In this document: piece by piece, positions 1 to 5,884 of the stretch | Numbering within the stretch: the first letter of the stretch is position 1 | Layout of the letters: every line of letters starts with the position of its first letter | Source of the DNA: an uncultured Eubacteriales bacterium | GTDB taxonomy: Bacteria; Bacillota; Clostridia; Oscillospirales; Acutalibacteraceae | Direction: 5' to 3' | Assembly (NCBI GenBank): GCA_948968885.1 | Contig: CAREUR010000017.1 | Coordinates: 1-21,087 of the forward strand | Length of the DNA stretch: 21,087 bases | Program-made: the position numbers and the translations under genes | The notes under the pieces: model-generated | Told to the model about the DNA's origin: nothing | Database searches by the model: none | The model's input: the letters and a program-made list of their open reading frames with translations, nothing else

Positions 1-48
1 CAGAACCGCTTTTAGCGAGAATTTTTTGAAACTTAAAACATTTTTCAT
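1..48 (-). CDS. Start of a third secreted-protein paralogue, cut by the left edge
   Basis: Only the first 16 codons are inside the window, reading leftward off the edge. They encode MKNVLSFKKFSLKAVL, identical to the first 16 residues of the 203-residue protein at 91-702. The upstream AAGGAG ribosome binding site is identical too. The visible part is the basic n-region and the beginning of the hydrophobic core of a signal peptide, so the product is very probably exported. It lies 42 bp downstream of the stop of the 91-702 gene on the same strand and would be the third gene of the operon. Whether the rest resembles its neighbour, or only the leader is shared, cannot be told from here. Function unknown. 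Confidence 0.75.
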   Translation of the reverse strand, partial: MKNVLSFKKFSLKAVL

Positions 49-64
49 AAAATATTATCTCCTT
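1..64 (-). repeat. Direct repeat, copy A (gene-start duplication)
   Basis: These 64 bases are identical to 655-718. The repeat covers the ribosome binding site and the first 16 codons of two tandem genes, and continues past the left edge for an unknown distance. On the other side identity drops just past the Shine-Dalgarno sequence, although the AT-rich spacer remains similar. The simplest reading is a recent tandem gene duplication or gene conversion. Confidence 0.95.
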
Positions 65-90
65 ATTATTTTAAAGGCTTATTTTTAACT

Positions 91-702
91 TTAGAATAAA
101 TTCCAGTTTTTCAATATATCATCAACAATTATATTTTCAGGATTAAGTTCCTTATCATAATCGTTTTCAGGGATGTCTGTTTTATCATCGTTGTTAGTTT
201 GACTTTCTTTAAGATTTTCTTGAGAGCTATCTGGACTTAATGTATATGTGCGAGGGTTAAGGAAGTTACTATTTAGAGAATTTTGCCAACCATCAAAACT
301 TGGAACAGAATCGCCTGAACCCTCATTTTTATAAAGATTGCTCAAATTATCCGCATATTCATCCACGTTACTCTTATATTTATGCACGCTATCCCCATAT
401 GAATTTAAATTATTATTTAATGAATTTAATTTTTGTTTGTATAAAACAAAGAGACCGTAGATTTCATTCAACCGTTCCTCCCTTAACTCTAATTCATTCT
501 TATATGCATCCAGATTTTCCTCATTTAAGTTAGAACATTCAATTGCTAGTTCTCCTCCTATTGCAAGTGAAGATTTTCCCGATTTTGAATTAGAAGCATA
601 TATCATGTTATTAGGTATTAAAGAAAAAGTGCCAAATAAAACTATAAATCCCATCAGAACCGCTTTTAGCGAGAATTTTTTGAAACTTAAAACATTTTTC
701 AT
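91..702 (-). CDS. Secreted coiled-coil-like protein of unknown function
   Basis: A 203-residue protein that I cannot assign to a family. Residues 1-37 form a good Sec signal peptide: basic start (K8, K9, K13), hydrophobic stretch around 14-29, and a cleavage site near A36/S37 (motif IYAS). Residues of roughly 55-125 are charged, rich in Leu, Asn, Tyr and Glu, and look helical or coiled-coil. The C-terminal third is acidic and Asn/Ser-rich. No LPXTG motif, second membrane helix or catalytic motif is visible, so it is probably soluble outside the cell or loosely wall-bound. An AAGGAG site precedes the ATG. The gene starts 25 bp after the 295-residue gene, so the two are likely co-transcribed. 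The words DGWQ, RTYT and ESQTNN recur in that neighbour. The gene is visibly more AT-rich than the housekeeping genes. Confidence 0.8.
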   Translation of the reverse strand: MKNVLSFKKFSLKAVLMGFIVLFGTFSLIPNNMIYASNSKSGKSSLAIGGELAIECSNLNEENLDAYKNELELREERLNEIYGLFVLYKQKLNSLNNNLNSYGDSVHKYKSNVDEYADNLSNLYKNEGSGDSVPSFDGWQNSLNSNFLNPRTYTLSPDSSQENLKESQTNNDDKTDIPENDYDKELNPENIIVDDILKNWNLF

Positions 703-718
703 AAAATATTATCTCCTT
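655..718 (-). repeat. Direct repeat, copy B (gene-start duplication)
   Basis: Identical over 64 bases to 1-64. It contains the AAGGAG ribosome binding site and codons 1-16 of the 203-residue secreted protein. Both copies are in the same orientation, about 654 bp apart, as expected for tandem duplicated genes. Confidence 0.95.
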
Positions 719-727
719 GTTATCATT

Positions 728-1615
728 TTAAATGTGTTCGTATTGCCAGCCATCTGTTATATCATTAAAATTATTAGTTTGACTTTCTTCAGAGCCGAAG
801 GTATATGTGTTTTGGTTAGAAAAGTTGTTACCGAAATGAGGATAATTACCAGAATCATTGCCGAAGGTATATGTGTTTTGGTTAGAAAAGTTGTTACCGA
901 AATGAGGACAATCACCAGAATCATTTAAAGAACTTTGCTCGCTATGTCCATTTTCAGCAGATTCAATGAAAACATCCGTTATACCCCTGCCAACAGGCAA
1001 ATAAAGGCAAATGTGTGTTGATGAGGGGTTACCTCCATTAGATAGAAAGAGATTATATGCTTCGTTTATCAGGTTAAACATTTTGTTTTGCACAGAGGTG
1101 TCATATACTGCAGAAGAAACTGTTTTTTCATCCTCAGAATCATATTGTTTCATATCAGGGCACCTAGCATGAGCACGAGCATTAATAATTGATGTTACTG
1201 CCTTGTAGTATTGATTGTCATACAGATCAGGACGGCGGCAGATCTCACCAAAACCCTCATCCATGAAAGCCTTTTGCTCTTCAGCGGCCGCTGTAGCATC
1301 TTTATAAGCATTATAAACGTCTAAAGCAGCAGTTACCGTTTTTTGATCAACATCTGTATTCGTTCCGACATCACGATAGACGGGCAAATATTCAGAGTGG
1401 TTATCCTGACCAGTTGATATAGCTAATTCTTCTTCAAGGTTAATCTGTTCTTCATTAGGTGGATCATTTTTGAATATTTTATCTAACTGACTTGCCAACG
1501 AAGCATCCACCGGAAGGCTTGTCACCACAGTAAAGGCTCCGATAAATACTGACAAAATGATAGACTTCAGCATTAAAGTTGGGTTCAAAACCCTTTTCCT
1601 TTTAAAATTTAACAT
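728..1615 (-). CDS. Secreted protein with C-terminal 22-residue tandem repeats, function unknown
   Basis: A 295-residue protein, first gene of the leftward operon; I recognise no family. Residues 1-38 form a signal peptide: KRKR near the start, hydrophobic core about 14-34, and a cleavage motif VDA at 36-38. The mature part is acidic, with helical-looking segments at about 85-170 and four Cys residues (EICRRP, HARCPD, THICLY, GDCPH). Residues 231-252 and 253-274 are two copies of a 22-residue unit beginning NDSG and ending NTYTFG; they differ only by N/D and Y/C. The tail continues with ESQTNN (277-282) and DGWQ, both also found in the downstream protein. There is no LPXTG or C-terminal anchor. 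An AGGAG site lies 8 nt before the ATG, and a promoter is readable at 1700-1728. A surface or secreted role is inferred from the signal peptide alone. Confidence 0.8.
   Translation of the reverse strand: MLNFKRKRVLNPTLMLKSIILSVFIGAFTVVTSLPVDASLASQLDKIFKNDPPNEEQINLEEELAISTGQDNHSEYLPVYRDVGTNTDVDQKTVTAALDVYNAYKDATAAAEEQKAFMDEGFGEICRRPDLYDNQYYKAVTSIINARAHARCPDMKQYDSEDEKTVSSAVYDTSVQNKMFNLINEAYNLFLSNGGNPSSTHICLYLPVGRGITDVFIESAENGHSEQSSLNDSGDCPHFGNNFSNQNTYTFGNDSGNYPHFGNNFSNQNTYTFGSEESQTNNFNDITDGWQYEHI
794..925 (-). repeat. 66-bp tandem repeat, two copies, in frame
   Basis: Copies at 794-859 and 860-925 match at 64 of 66 positions. The period is 22 codons, so gain or loss of a unit keeps the frame. 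Both mismatches change amino acids (N/D and Y/C in the middle of the unit). The unit encodes an Asn-, Phe- and Gly-rich sequence ending NTYTFG. Confidence 0.95.
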
Positions 1616-1686
1616 AAATACAACTCCTAATAATTTTAAGAGAACGCAAAATTTCCTCTTGTAAGCGACTTTAGATAAAAACTGAG

Positions 1687-1693
1687 CCTCCTT
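1687..1693 (-). promoter_or_regulatory. Shine-Dalgarno sequence without a start codon (STAB-SD candidate)
   Basis: On the minus strand this reads AAGGAGG, a near-perfect anti-16S match, about 70 nt before the real start codon. No ATG, GTG or TTG follows at usable spacing. It sits where transcription from the 1700-1728 promoter should begin, that is, at the very 5' end of the mRNA. This is the arrangement of the cry3A-type 5' mRNA stabiliser (STAB-SD). The function is inferred. Confidence 0.4.
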
Positions 1694-1699
1694 TTTTAC

Positions 1700-1728
1700 A
1701 GTTTAACACAAAAACTTGCCAAATGCAA
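1700..1728 (-). promoter_or_regulatory. Promoter of the secreted-protein operon
   Basis: On the minus strand: TTGCAT, 17-bp spacer, TAAACT, with TGT directly before the -10 box (extended -10). The expected transcription start is near 1693, giving a leader of about 78 nt to the ATG at 1615. Confidence 0.55.
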
Positions 1729-1780
1729 CATTTTTACATCCAAATTTTGTTTCAAAAGGTTTGGAGCCAGGTGCGCGTTG

Positions 1781-1809
1781 TTGATTTTTTGCATGATGAA
1801 CGCTAAAAT
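1781..1809 (+). promoter_or_regulatory. Promoter of hemW
   Basis: TTGATT, 17-bp spacer, TAAAAT, a SigA-type site. The predicted transcription start near 1816 leaves a leader of about 30 nt to the hemW ATG, which has an AAGGAG site just upstream. Confidence 0.55.
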
Positions 1810-1844
1810 AGTCATTGAAATGAGCTCGATGAAAAGGAGAAACC

Positions 1845-2948
1845 ATGGACGCAGCAGGATTATACATACATGTTCCGTTTTGTGCGGCAAAATGCCCGTA
1901 CTGCGATTTTTACTCGGTCCCGGCCGAGGACGCCGTTATTGGCAGATACACAGATATGGTCTGCAAAACCCTGGTCAAATATAGCAAGACGGCGAATTTT
2001 CATTTTGATACGCTCTATTTTGGAGGCGGAACCCCGAGCTTGCTGGGAAATGCGAATTTAGCAAGGATCTTAGAAACCGTCAGAGGCAATTTTGAATTTT
2101 CTGAAAAAGAAATAACGCTAGAGATGAACCCAGCAACGTTGCCAAATCTGGATTTAGGAGAATTGCGAAAAAACGGCGTAAATAGACTTTCAATCGGAGT
2201 GCAGTCTGCAGTTGAAAGCGAGCTACGGGCATTAGGGCGGCGCCACAGCGTAAAAGATGTAGAAGAAACAATAAAAAAAGCCAAGAACGCGGGCTTTGCA
2301 AACATTTCGTTAGACTTAATGATAGCAATTCCGGGGCAAACGCTGAAGTCGCTGAAGGAATCTATAGCCTTTTGCGCAGCGCAGAACGTGCAGCACGTTT
2401 CGGCGTACATGCTGAAGCTCGAGCCCGGCACGCAGTTTTACAAAAACAGAGAAAGCCTGTGCCTCAAAACGGAGGGCAAGCAAGCCGATCTATATTTAGC
2501 GATGGCTGCGGAGCTAGAGCGCTATGGGTTTGAGCAATACGAAATTTCGAATTTCGCAAAAAAAAATTATGAGAGCGCCCACAATTTAAAGTATTGGAAT
2601 TCGCAGGAATACCTAGGGATAGGCCCATCTGCGCATTCTTTTATTAATGGTGAGCGATTTTTTTATCCGCGGTCGCTGAGGGATTTTTTATCCGGCAACA
2701 TAAAACCCGTTAAAGACGGCACTGGCGGGACAATGGAAGAATACACAATGCTTAAGTTTCGCCTTCGCGACGGAATCAGCAATAGCGCGTTTAAAAGCCG
2801 GTTCGGCGAGGATATTCCGCAAAGCTATTTTAAAAAGGCGAGAATTTTTCAAAACCACGGCCTAGCGGTTGTGGACGGCGATAGTATCCGCCTCACGCCA
2901 AAGGGATTTTTGGTTTCGAACAAGCTGATCTCTGAGATTATTTTCTAA
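1845..2948 (+). CDS. hemW: Heme chaperone HemW (radical SAM, HemN-like)
   Basis: A 367-residue radical SAM protein of the HemN/HemW group. The [4Fe-4S] cluster motif is C13-x3-C17-x2-C20, followed by DF as in HemW. SAM-binding GGGTPS lies at 60-65, and the HemN-type C-terminal domain covers about 290-360. The motif starts only 12 residues in, without the long N-terminal extension of true coproporphyrinogen dehydrogenase HemN; the family is often mis-annotated as coproporphyrinogen III oxidase. HemW is held to bind heme and deliver it to target proteins; the precise substrate is not visible here. The ATG at 1845 has AAGGAG at good spacing. The gene stands alone on the plus strand and converges on rlmH, with 15 bp between the stop codons. 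Confidence 0.9.
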   Translation: MDAAGLYIHVPFCAAKCPYCDFYSVPAEDAVIGRYTDMVCKTLVKYSKTANFHFDTLYFGGGTPSLLGNANLARILETVRGNFEFSEKEITLEMNPATLPNLDLGELRKNGVNRLSIGVQSAVESELRALGRRHSVKDVEETIKKAKNAGFANISLDLMIAIPGQTLKSLKESIAFCAAQNVQHVSAYMLKLEPGTQFYKNRESLCLKTEGKQADLYLAMAAELERYGFEQYEISNFAKKNYESAHNLKYWNSQEYLGIGPSAHSFINGERFFYPRSLRDFLSGNIKPVKDGTGGTMEEYTMLKFRLRDGISNSAFKSRFGEDIPQSYFKKARIFQNHGLAVVDGDSIRLTPKGFLVSNKLISEIIF

Positions 2949-2963
2949 AGCCGTCAAGCCCGA

Positions 2964-3446
2964 CTATTTGTGATATTTGCTGTCACCCATAATGCCAAAA
3001 GCGCGATAAATCTGCTCGCACAGCATAACCCGCGCCAATTGGTGAGGGAAGGTCATAGAAGACATCGAAAGCAAAAAATCAGCGCGATCCTTAACACTTT
3101 GAGCAAGCCCGAAAGAACTGCCAATTATAAGCGAAATTTCACCCGTCTGATTTGTAAAAATATTTTCAAGATGTTTAGCAAAACGGGGAGAAGAAAGCCC
3201 GTCCCCCTCAATACACAGGGCAATCACATAGGATTTACCCGGAATTTTCGAAAAAATTTTTTCGCCCTCACGCTCCAAACATTGCGCAATTTCGGCGCTG
3301 GATGGATCGTTTTTAATTTTGTGCTCGTCGACTTCAATGAGCTCAAAGCTGCAAAAGGCACCAAGCCGCTTTTTGTACTCGTTAAAGGCAGCCTGCCAAA
3401 ATTTACCTTTTAGCTGTCCAACGCAAACCAACCGAATTTTCACCAT
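2964..3446 (-). CDS. rlmH: 23S rRNA (pseudouridine-1915 N3) methyltransferase RlmH
   Basis: A 160-residue SPOUT-class methyltransferase of normal family length, acting on helix 69 of 23S rRNA in assembled 70S ribosomes. Family signatures are clear: the N-terminal KIRLVCVGQLK, a SAM-binding loop LIIGSSFGL, and the C-terminal block TFPHQLARVMLCEQIYRAF ending in KYHK. The loop more usually reads IGG; here it is IGS, a mild deviation. The ATG at 3446 has a GGAG about 12 nt upstream, rather far. The gene begins 18 bp after the walJ/yycJ stop on the same strand, so it is probably the last gene of a murA-walJ-rlmH unit. The neighbourhood of yycJ and rlmH is common in Firmicutes. Confidence 0.95.
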   Translation of the reverse strand: MVKIRLVCVGQLKGKFWQAAFNEYKKRLGAFCSFELIEVDEHKIKNDPSSAEIAQCLEREGEKIFSKIPGKSYVIALCIEGDGLSSPRFAKHLENIFTNQTGEISLIIGSSFGLAQSVKDRADFLLSMSSMTFPHQLARVMLCEQIYRAFGIMGDSKYHK

Positions 3447-3464
3447 TAAAATTTTCGTCTCCGC

Positions 3465-4259
3465 TTAAAAATTAACGTTCAAAACGCCCATATTCTGAGG
3501 AGGCGCGACCACAAGTTGAAAGTCACGGCCACTAACCATCTGATGGCAAGAAAGCTGACACATCGAGGTCTCGTAAGCAAGTTCCGGGACGTTGTTTTCC
3601 TGACTCAAATGCGCCAAAATAAACTTGCAAGTCCCGCTCTTCACAAAGCTAGGCAGCTCGCGGGCGCAAGCGTCATTAGAAAGGTGCCCAATATCCGACA
3701 AAATCCGGCGCTTCAAATAATAAGGATAACCGCCGTTCTGAAGCATGCGCACGTCATGGTTAGACTCAAGCAAAACAACGTTAGAGCCCGAAATGGCGGC
3801 GCGGATAGAGTCCGTAACATAGCCAATGTCCGTAGCAATCACAGCGCGCCGATAGTCAACCGTGTCAACAATATACCCTACGCTCTGGCTGCTGTCGTGA
3901 GGCGTCTCGAACATTTTTATGCGCATTCCGCAAATTTCAATGCCTTCAAAGCCGATTACACCGGCAAAAAAGCTGTTAGTCAAAACGCCCTTTTGCTCAA
4001 GAGCGCCAATAGTGCCGCCCGAAGCGAACACCTTGAGCTTATATCTAGACGCAAAAATCCGCAACCCCTGAATGTGGTCGGAGTGCTCATGCGTAACAAA
4101 AATCGCCTTAATCGAGCTAACGCTGATATTATTCGCGGCCAAAGCCTGTTCAATTTGCTTGGCGCTCTTGCCAACGTCAATCAGGACGCCAGTGCGCTCG
4201 TCCCCGATATATGTAGAGTTCCCCCTGCTAGAGCTAAATAAAGGGCAGATGCGTGCCAA
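3465..4259 (-). CDS. walJ: MBL-fold metallohydrolase WalJ/YycJ
   Basis: A 264-residue metallo-beta-lactamase-fold protein. The metal-binding motif is THEHSDH (H57, H59, D61, H62), and the N-terminal SSSRGNSTYIG is typical of the YycJ/WalJ subgroup. Further metal ligands are plausible in ETPHDSSQS and LESNHD. In Bacillus and relatives this gene belongs to the walRK region and affects cell-wall metabolism and division coordination; the substrate is unsettled, and a 5'-3' exonuclease activity has been reported for family members. No walR or walK is in this window, so the usual linkage is missing. The start is TTG at 4259, supported by GGAGGT seven bases upstream on the minus strand. It follows murA by 111 bp and precedes rlmH by 18 bp. 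Confidence 0.85.
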   Translation of the reverse strand: MARICPLFSSSRGNSTYIGDERTGVLIDVGKSAKQIEQALAANNISVSSIKAIFVTHEHSDHIQGLRIFASRYKLKVFASGGTIGALEQKGVLTNSFFAGVIGFEGIEICGMRIKMFETPHDSSQSVGYIVDTVDYRRAVIATDIGYVTDSIRAAISGSNVVLLESNHDVRMLQNGGYPYYLKRRILSDIGHLSNDACARELPSFVKSGTCKFILAHLSQENNVPELAYETSMCQLSCHQMVSGRDFQLVVAPPQNMGVLNVNF

Positions 4260-4370
4260 AAGAGTTACCTCCGTCGTGTTAAATGTCCGATGAATACTGC
4301 AATTTAGAGCAAATAAAAAACCGATAAAGATTCAAAAGTCCAGTATAATTGAGGCTTTGACGCGTTGACT

Positions 4371-5663
4371 TTAAGATATTATAGAGCTCAAAACTGGCTC
4401 TTCTTCCGGCTGATAGACCTTCTTGATGTCTGCCCCGAGTCCAGTGAGCTTTTCAACGATATTCTCATACCCGCGCTCAATATGGTTAATGTCTTCAATA
4501 ACAGTAGTGCCGTAAGCCGCAAGCCCCGCAATGATCATAGCGGCTCCCGCACGCAAATCCATTGCCCGAACGCTAGTTCCAACAAGCTCCGGAACGCCCT
4601 CAATAACAGCAATCTTGCCGTCAACAGAAATCTTACTCCCAAACCGGCTCAACTCGTCGGTGTAGCGGAATCGATTATCCCAAACGTTCTCATTAACGAT
4701 GCTGGTGCCGTTTGCCATAGAAAGCAAAGCCGTAATCTGCGGCTGCATGTCAGTAGGAAATCCAGGGTGAGGCATAGTTTTAACATTGCATTTGTTAAAG
4801 GAGCCATCGGAGCAAACGCGAATAGACTCGTCAAATTCTTGCACATCAATGCCGATCTCCTGCAGCTTAGCGGTGATGGCCTCCAAATGCTTAGGAATAA
4901 CATTTTTAACGGTAACGTCGCCACCAGTGGCAGCAGCGGCAACCATGTAAGTTCCAGCCTCAATTTGATCCGGAATAATAGAATAAGTGGTGCCGCTCAG
5001 ATGATCTACGCCCTTAATCTTGATAGAATCCGTACCAGCGCCGCTTATCTCAGCGCCCATAGAGTTCAAAAAGTTCGCCAAATCGACAATATGAGGCTCT
5101 TTAGCGGCATTTTCAATGACAGTCGTGCCCTCGGCCTTAACGGCGGCCAAAATTATATTAATAGTTGCCCCGACCGACACAACATCCATGTAAACAGTGT
5201 CGCCAACCAGCTTCTCGGCAGTAACGTTCACAAGCCCGCTCTCGACCGAATTAGCAGCGCCCAATGCAGAAAACCCTTTCAAATGCTGATCAATAGGCCG
5301 AACGCCAAAATCGCATCCGCCAGGCAAAGCAACCGAAGCCTTGTGAAATCGGCCAAGCAAAGCGCCCAAAAGGTAGCACGAAGCGCGCATATTGCGGACA
5401 AAATTAAAAGAAGCGACATGAGAATGCACATTTCGCGCGTCGATTTCGAAAGTAGACTTATTTATCATCTTAACGCAAGCGCCCATCTGCTCCAAAATAT
5501 GAGCCATCAAAGTGACGTCGTTTATGTTGGGAATATTCTCGATGCGGCAGACGCCGTCGGACAAAATAACAGCAGGAATTATAGCAACAGCGGCATTTTT
5601 GGCGCCACTGATTTTAACTTCGCCATTTAGCGGGACTTGGCCATTTATAAAAAATTTTTCCAA
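4371..5663 (-). CDS. murA: UDP-N-acetylglucosamine 1-carboxyvinyltransferase MurA
   Basis: A 430-residue enzyme that transfers enolpyruvate from PEP to UDP-GlcNAc, the first committed step of peptidoglycan synthesis, in the cytoplasm. Length and motifs are those of intact MurA. K22-N23 sits in SGAKNAAV. The active-site loop is LPGGCDFGVRPID with C117, equivalent to E. coli C115, so the fosfomycin-binding cysteine is present. The catalytic base D305 is in FPTDMQPQ. The start is TTG at 5663, giving the expected N-terminus MEKFFINGQ. GGAGG lies 9 nt upstream, while an ATG at 5668 only 4 nt from GGAGG is out of frame. A promoter is readable at 5771-5799. Firmicutes often have two MurA paralogues; only one is visible here. 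Confidence 0.95.
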   Translation of the reverse strand: MEKFFINGQVPLNGEVKISGAKNAAVAIIPAVILSDGVCRIENIPNINDVTLMAHILEQMGACVKMINKSTFEIDARNVHSHVASFNFVRNMRASCYLLGALLGRFHKASVALPGGCDFGVRPIDQHLKGFSALGAANSVESGLVNVTAEKLVGDTVYMDVVSVGATINIILAAVKAEGTTVIENAAKEPHIVDLANFLNSMGAEISGAGTDSIKIKGVDHLSGTTYSIIPDQIEAGTYMVAAAATGGDVTVKNVIPKHLEAITAKLQEIGIDVQEFDESIRVCSDGSFNKCNVKTMPHPGFPTDMQPQITALLSMANGTSIVNENVWDNRFRYTDELSRFGSKISVDGKIAVIEGVPELVGTSVRAMDLRAGAAMIIAGLAAYGTTVIEDINHIERGYENIVEKLTGLGADIKKVYQPEEEPVLSSIIS

Positions 5664-5668
5664 CTCAT
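5645..5668 (-). promoter_or_regulatory. Decoy ATG mini-ORF overlapping the murA start
   Basis: Between the murA GGAGG and its TTG start lies an out-of-frame ATG (5668-5666) that opens a 7-codon ORF ending at TAA (5647-5645). The ATG is 4 nt from GGAGG, the TTG 9 nt. The spacing favours the TTG and the codon favours the ATG, so competition between the two is possible. A regulatory effect is inferred, not shown. Confidence 0.3.
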
Positions 5669-5770
5669 GGTACCTCCTATAATTTTTTATAAAAAATGTA
5701 TATAAACAAAAACAAAATCATCTAAAAATCGGATAAACTACCAATAAACTACTCATAATTCTTCACTTTA

Positions 5771-5799
5771 ATGGTAATACAACATTTATAAAAAGTCAA
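5771..5799 (-). promoter_or_regulatory. Promoter of murA
   Basis: On the minus strand: TTGACT, 17-bp spacer, TACCAT. It predicts a leader of about 100 nt before the TTG start. The leader contains two direct copies of ATAAACTAC (plus-strand reading) at 5733-5741 and 5744-5752, 11 bp apart. Confidence 0.5.
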
Positions 5800-5862
5800 T
5801 AAAAAAGCCAAAAAAGTTTTATAAATTAAGAGAATAATTTGCAGCAAAAATAAAATTTGACC

Positions 5863-5884
5863 GCGTAAATGCAAGCATTTGCAC
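5863..5884 (-). terminator. Possible terminator of yifB
   Basis: Directly after the yifB stop codon, a 22-base inverted repeat can form a hairpin whose core pairs AAATGC with GCATTT, with one mismatch in the outer stem. It is followed on the minus strand by an interrupted T-rich run. The loop is very tight and the U-tract impure, so it may be a weak or partial terminator. Confidence 0.35.

Noticed and set aside
794..925. CRISPR-like repeats
   Set aside because: Two directly adjacent copies with no spacers, inside a reading frame; a protein-coding tandem repeat explains them.
605..928. A plus-strand ORF containing the repeat sequence
   Set aside because: It is the reverse reading of the signal-peptide and repeat regions of the two secreted proteins, which have ribosome binding sites and signal peptides on the minus strand.
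2949..2963. Bidirectional terminator between hemW and rlmH
   Set aside because: The 15-bp spacer contains no inverted repeat or T-run.
3516..4241. A 241-codon open frame antisense to walJ/yycJ
   Set aside because: Same reason: the opposite strand carries a complete MBL-fold protein with the THEHSDH motif.
4260..4370. Separate promoter for walJ in the murA-walJ spacer
   Set aside because: A TATACT-like -10 is present on the minus strand but no acceptable -35 at 16-18 bp; not enough to report.
4365..5630. A 421-codon open frame on the plus strand, antisense to murA
   Set aside because: It is a codon-composition shadow of murA: no ribosome binding site, no recognisable domain, and murA on the other strand has all catalytic residues.
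5718..5756. A 12-codon leader peptide in the murA 5' leader
   Set aside because: No Shine-Dalgarno sequence and only a few bases from the predicted transcript start; likely chance.
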